A stretch of 33,284 nucleotides of DNA from Desulfovibrio sp. Lineage in GTDB: Bacteria; Desulfobacterota; Desulfovibrionia; Desulfovibrionales; Desulfovibrionaceae. The notes beneath the pieces were generated by a model. The model saw only the letters and a program-made list of their open reading frames with translations. It did no database searches and was not told the DNA's origin. The position numbers and the translations under genes were made by a program. This document shows, piece by piece, positions 31,454 to 33,284 of this stretch (its first letter is position 1; every line of letters starts with the position of its first letter). The DNA lies in assembly GCA_016284885.1 (NCBI GenBank), contig JAEEPQ010000010.1, positions 1 to 33,284 on the forward strand. Reading direction: 5' to 3'.

Positions 31454-31810
31454 ATGAACAAAGCGCTGCTCCTCCCCCTCGCCATGTTCCTCGGACTTGC
31501 CCTTGTCCATGGCCCTGCTCTGGCCATGCCCGGCGCCGGCAAGTCCTCCGCCGAGAGCTTCCAGAAGATGGATGCCGACAAGGACGGCAAGGTCAGCAAG
31601 GAAGAATTCTCCAAGGCCCATCCGGGCATGAAGGAAAGCACCTTCGGCGTCCTTGACAAGAACGGCGACGGCTGTCTGACCCAGGAGGAATGGGATTCCT
31701 TCATGCAGGGACACGGCGCCATGAAGGCCCAGCAGGGCGCCGCGGCGCCGGGATCCTGCCCCGTGAAGCCGGGCGCCATGCCCATGGTCACCCCGCCGGC
31801 AGGCAAGTAG
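31454..31810 (+). CDS. Secreted EF-hand calcium-binding protein
   Basis: The 118-residue protein has a signal peptide (residues 1 to about 24, ending GPALA) and two EF-hand loops, DADKDGKVSKEEF and DKNGDGCLTQEEW, with Asp/Asn at the 1, 3 and 5 positions and Glu at 12, so both should bind calcium. The tail is Gly/Pro/Met/Ala-rich with a single Cys (GSCPVKPG). It is likely a small periplasmic calcium sensor or buffer; a specific partner is unknown. AGAGGT precedes ATG 31454, eight bases after the preceding small gene. Confidence 0.88.
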   Translation: MNKALLLPLAMFLGLALVHGPALAMPGAGKSSAESFQKMDADKDGKVSKEEFSKAHPGMKESTFGVLDKNGDGCLTQEEWDSFMQGHGAMKAQQGAAAPGSCPVKPGAMPMVTPPAGK

Positions 31811-31844
31811 GCGACCCTTTTTTTGCACAAGCCATGGCTCCCGT

Positions 31845-31885
31845 GGCCGGCGGACGATGCGTCCTGCCGGCCCGGGGGCCTTTTT
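31845..31885 (+). terminator. Terminator after the EF-hand gene
   Basis: GGCCGGCGGACG and CGTCCTGCCGGCC form a long stem with one mismatch; a second GGCC/GGCC stem follows and ends directly in TTTTT at 31881-31885. It should end the small-gene transcript before slyX. Confidence 0.75.
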
Positions 31886-31923
31886 ACGGCAAGCCGGACG
31901 TCCATCCGGCAAAGGAGCAGGCC

Positions 31924-32160
31924 ATGAAGACGGCAGAAGAGCGCCTGGAGCGCCTTGAAGAGGAGAACTGGTTCCTGCAGGACAAGCTCCGCCAGCTCGA
32001 CGAGGCCCTGCAGGAACAGCAGAAGCAGATCGACAGGCTCGAGCGCGCCCTGGCCGATGCCGGCAGCGCCGTCGAGTTCCTCAGGGCAAGCCTCGAGGCG
32101 CTTGGGCAGGGCAAGAGCCAGCTCTCCTTCGAAGAGCCTCCCCACTACGGCAAGTGGTAG
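31924..32160 (+). CDS. slyX: SlyX family protein
   Basis: This 78-residue protein is almost entirely a coiled coil, with heptad-like Leu repeats from ERLERLEEE to RALADA, then a short tail ending EEPPHYGKW. The Pro-Pro-His-Tyr end is typical of SlyX, whose function is unknown. The ATG at 31924 has AAAGGAG just before it; the longer frame to 31690 overlaps the EF-hand gene and is not used. It stands alone between two terminators and is convergent with the QmoD-like gene. Confidence 0.85.
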   Translation: MKTAEERLERLEEENWFLQDKLRQLDEALQEQQKQIDRLERALADAGSAVEFLRASLEALGQGKSQLSFEEPPHYGKW

Positions 32161-32204
32161 GGACTTGCTGCCAGCAGGCGCCTGCAAGGCCTGCACAACG
32201 TCAA

Positions 32205-32236
32205 AAGGCGGTCCAGGGTTTCCCCTGGACCGCCTT
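32205..32236. terminator. Bidirectional terminator between convergent genes
   Basis: A perfect 14-base stem (AAGGCGGTCCAGGG with CCCTGGACCGCCTT) closes a TTTC loop. On the minus strand it runs on into TTTT, so it best serves the QmoD-like gene, and on the plus strand it can stop slyX transcription. Confidence 0.85.
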
Positions 32237-32284
32237 GTCATTGTCAGCTAGGTGCAGCTAGGTGTCGGCTGCGCGTTCGGCTGG

Positions 32285-33037
32285 CTAGAAGCCGAAGCCG
32301 TCGCTGCTGCTGGAGCCACCGAAACCGAAGTCGTCGCTGGAGCCAGAGTCGCCGCCAAAGCCGAAGTCGTCGCTGGCAGCGCCGCCCTCGGCGGGAGCCT
32401 CGCCTTCAGCCGCTGCCGCACCAGCGGCGGCGCCGCCGGCGACGATGGTCACGCTCTTCAGGTTGGTCTTGATGGCGTCCTTGATGGCGTCAAGCAGCTC
32501 TTCCTGATCGACAGCCATCTTGCCCTCGAAGCCCGCGAGCTGGCGACGCATGCCGCCCATGTCCTTCTTGAGGGCTTTGAGCTGCTCGTCGAGCTTGTCG
32601 GCTTTCTTCTGGGCCTCGGCCAGCTTGCCCTCGAAGGGCTTGAGAGCCTCGACCTGGGCGCTGAGCTTGGCAACCTCGGCCTGCAGGGCGGCCTTTTCGT
32701 TCATCATCTCTTCGCCGGCGGCGAGGAGCTTCTCAACATTGGCCTGCCAGCGGCCATCCATAGCGGGCAGGGAGATCTTGTCGCCGATCTCGCCGGCGCA
32801 GCGGCTCACGAAGGAGCCCCAGTCCTCGTCCTTATCCCACACCAGATCGGCGAATTTGGGATAGAGACGGGTGAGCCAGGAAGCGGCAATCATGCCCACG
32901 GTCTTGGCGCAGCAGTCGCACTGCAGGGAACGACCAGCCATATAACCAGCGATTTCCTTAACGTCGGCGTCTTCTTTGCCGCAAACGAGGGCAAGCACGG
33001 ACTCGACAGGAAAGATTTTGCGTTCGGAATCAGACAT
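32285..33037 (-). CDS. qmoD: QmoD-like protein of unknown function
   Basis: The 250-residue protein has a compact N-terminal part with clustered cysteines (C40, C42, C43 in LQCDCCAK, plus C19 and C80), then a long coiled coil (residues about 100-165), then an acidic Ala/Gly-rich linker and a tail of DDFGFGG repeats ending FGF. It has no signal peptide or membrane segment. It follows a qmoC-like gene by 48 bases; in Desulfovibrio the Qmo complex (quinone-interacting electron donor to APS reductase) is encoded with a downstream gene of unknown function, called qmoD, and position, size and coiled coil fit that. I recall this from the literature and could not check identity. GAGGAG precedes ATG 33037; the longer frame to 33076 would lack a site. 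Confidence 0.6.
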   Translation of the reverse strand: MSDSERKIFPVESVLALVCGKEDADVKEIAGYMAGRSLQCDCCAKTVGMIAASWLTRLYPKFADLVWDKDEDWGSFVSRCAGEIGDKISLPAMDGRWQANVEKLLAAGEEMMNEKAALQAEVAKLSAQVEALKPFEGKLAEAQKKADKLDEQLKALKKDMGGMRRQLAGFEGKMAVDQEELLDAIKDAIKTNLKSVTIVAGGAAAGAAAAEGEAPAEGGAASDDFGFGGDSGSSDDFGFGGSSSSDGFGF

Positions 33038-33085
33038 TTTATTCTCCTCCTCGGAGTGCTTCGTGTTCAGTGGCAAGATGTCGAA

Positions 33086-33284
33086 CTAGCCGCGGCCGTA
33101 CATGCGCACGTAGAGGAGCGCTGCAGTGCGGTAGCAGAGGTGCCCGAGCTTCGACCAGGGAAGGTAGGCAAAGAGCATCCAGACAAACACGAGATGCAGA
33201 TAGTACACCGTGTAAGCGAAGTAGACCCAGTCAAAGAGCCTGAACATCTGCGAGAAGCAACCGGTGAGCGCGATGGCCCAGATC
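33086..33284 (-). CDS. qmoC: C-terminus of a QmoC-like membrane cytochrome b subunit (partial)
   Basis: Sixty-five C-terminal residues are visible; the gene continues beyond the right edge. The piece has a membrane helix around YFAYTVYYLHLVFVWMLFAY with a His likely to ligate heme, then LPWSKLGHLCYRTAALLY with a second His. This is the pattern of the nitrate-reductase-gamma-like domain shared by QmoC, DsrM and TmcC. QmoC is preferred because of the YRT-A-L-Y ending and the downstream QmoD-like gene, but TmcC or DsrM cannot be ruled out from 65 residues. It is expected to sit in the inner membrane and exchange electrons with menaquinone. Confidence 0.6.
   Translation of the reverse strand, partial: IWAIALTGCFSQMFRLFDWVYFAYTVYYLHLVFVWMLFAYLPWSKLGHLCYRTAALLYVRMYGRG

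Noticed and set aside
1..33284. CRISPR array, prophage or transposase
   Set aside because: No regularly spaced repeats, phage structural genes, integrase or DDE-type sequence was seen; the only mobile-element hints are the tRNA-Phe repeat and the left-edge junction.

Overview
The window looks like chromosomal DNA of a GC-rich, anaerobic, sulfur-respiring deltaproteobacterium of the Desulfovibrionaceae (Desulfovibrio, Bilophila or Mailhella relatives). The main grounds are a siroheme-dependent heme pathway (ahbC-hemB-ahbD-ahbA/B), a selenocysteine-containing two-subunit periplasmic formate dehydrogenase with its FdhE maturation factor, and, at the right edge, the end of a QmoC-like membrane subunit followed by a QmoD-like protein. 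The assignment rests on recognising protein families; no database search was possible.

Layout. 1-0.9 kb: a low-GC orphan reading frame abuts an alpha/beta hydrolase gene that is both frameshifted and cut off before its catalytic histidine. 0.9-2.9 kb (minus): a PP-loop thiouridylase-like protein with a long charged tail, then argB. 3.2-7.1 kb (plus): recA and alaS, each followed by a strong palindrome. 7.2-11.1 kb (plus): ahbC, an intrinsic terminator, hemB, ahbD and one siroheme decarboxylase subunit, the last three overlapping or translationally coupled. 11.18 kb: tRNA-Phe with encoded CCA and a clear terminator. 11.3-13.7 kb: a PPP-type phosphatase gene, an 18-base copy of the tRNA-Phe T-arm, and about 1.1 kb of coding-poor DNA with one doubtful ORF; this looks like the scar of an element once integrated at the tRNA. 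13.7-19.5 kb (minus): fdhA (UGA-Sec), fdhB, a strong terminator, fdhE and a FrnE/DsbA-like oxidoreductase. 19.5-20.05 kb: a divergent, AT-richer control region. 20.05-29.5 kb (plus): a thioester-type alpha-2-macroglobulin, penicillin-binding protein 1C and a ClC chloride/proton exchanger. 29.7-32.2 kb (plus): a PaaK-like protein with a degenerate ATP loop, a 123-residue protein of unknown function, a secreted EF-hand protein and SlyX. 32.2-33.3 kb (minus): QmoD-like protein and the 3' end of a qmoC-like gene.

How the genes work together. The ahb/hem set makes porphobilinogen (HemB) and converts siroheme to heme b (decarboxylase, then AhbC, then AhbD), supplying the cytochromes of sulfate or sulfite respiration. 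Only one of the two decarboxylase subunits is present here. FdhAB oxidises formate in the periplasm and needs Sec insertion, Mo/W cofactor and FdhE. The macroglobulin/PBP1C pair is a known cell-envelope defence and repair pairing.

No CRISPR array, prophage or intact mobile element was seen, and I found no convincing entirely new multi-gene system. The most useful oddities are the tRNA-Phe attachment-like scar and decayed region, the PaaK homologue without its phosphate loop, the terminator inside the heme cluster, the structured leader of fdhA, and the truncated hydrolase junction at the left edge.
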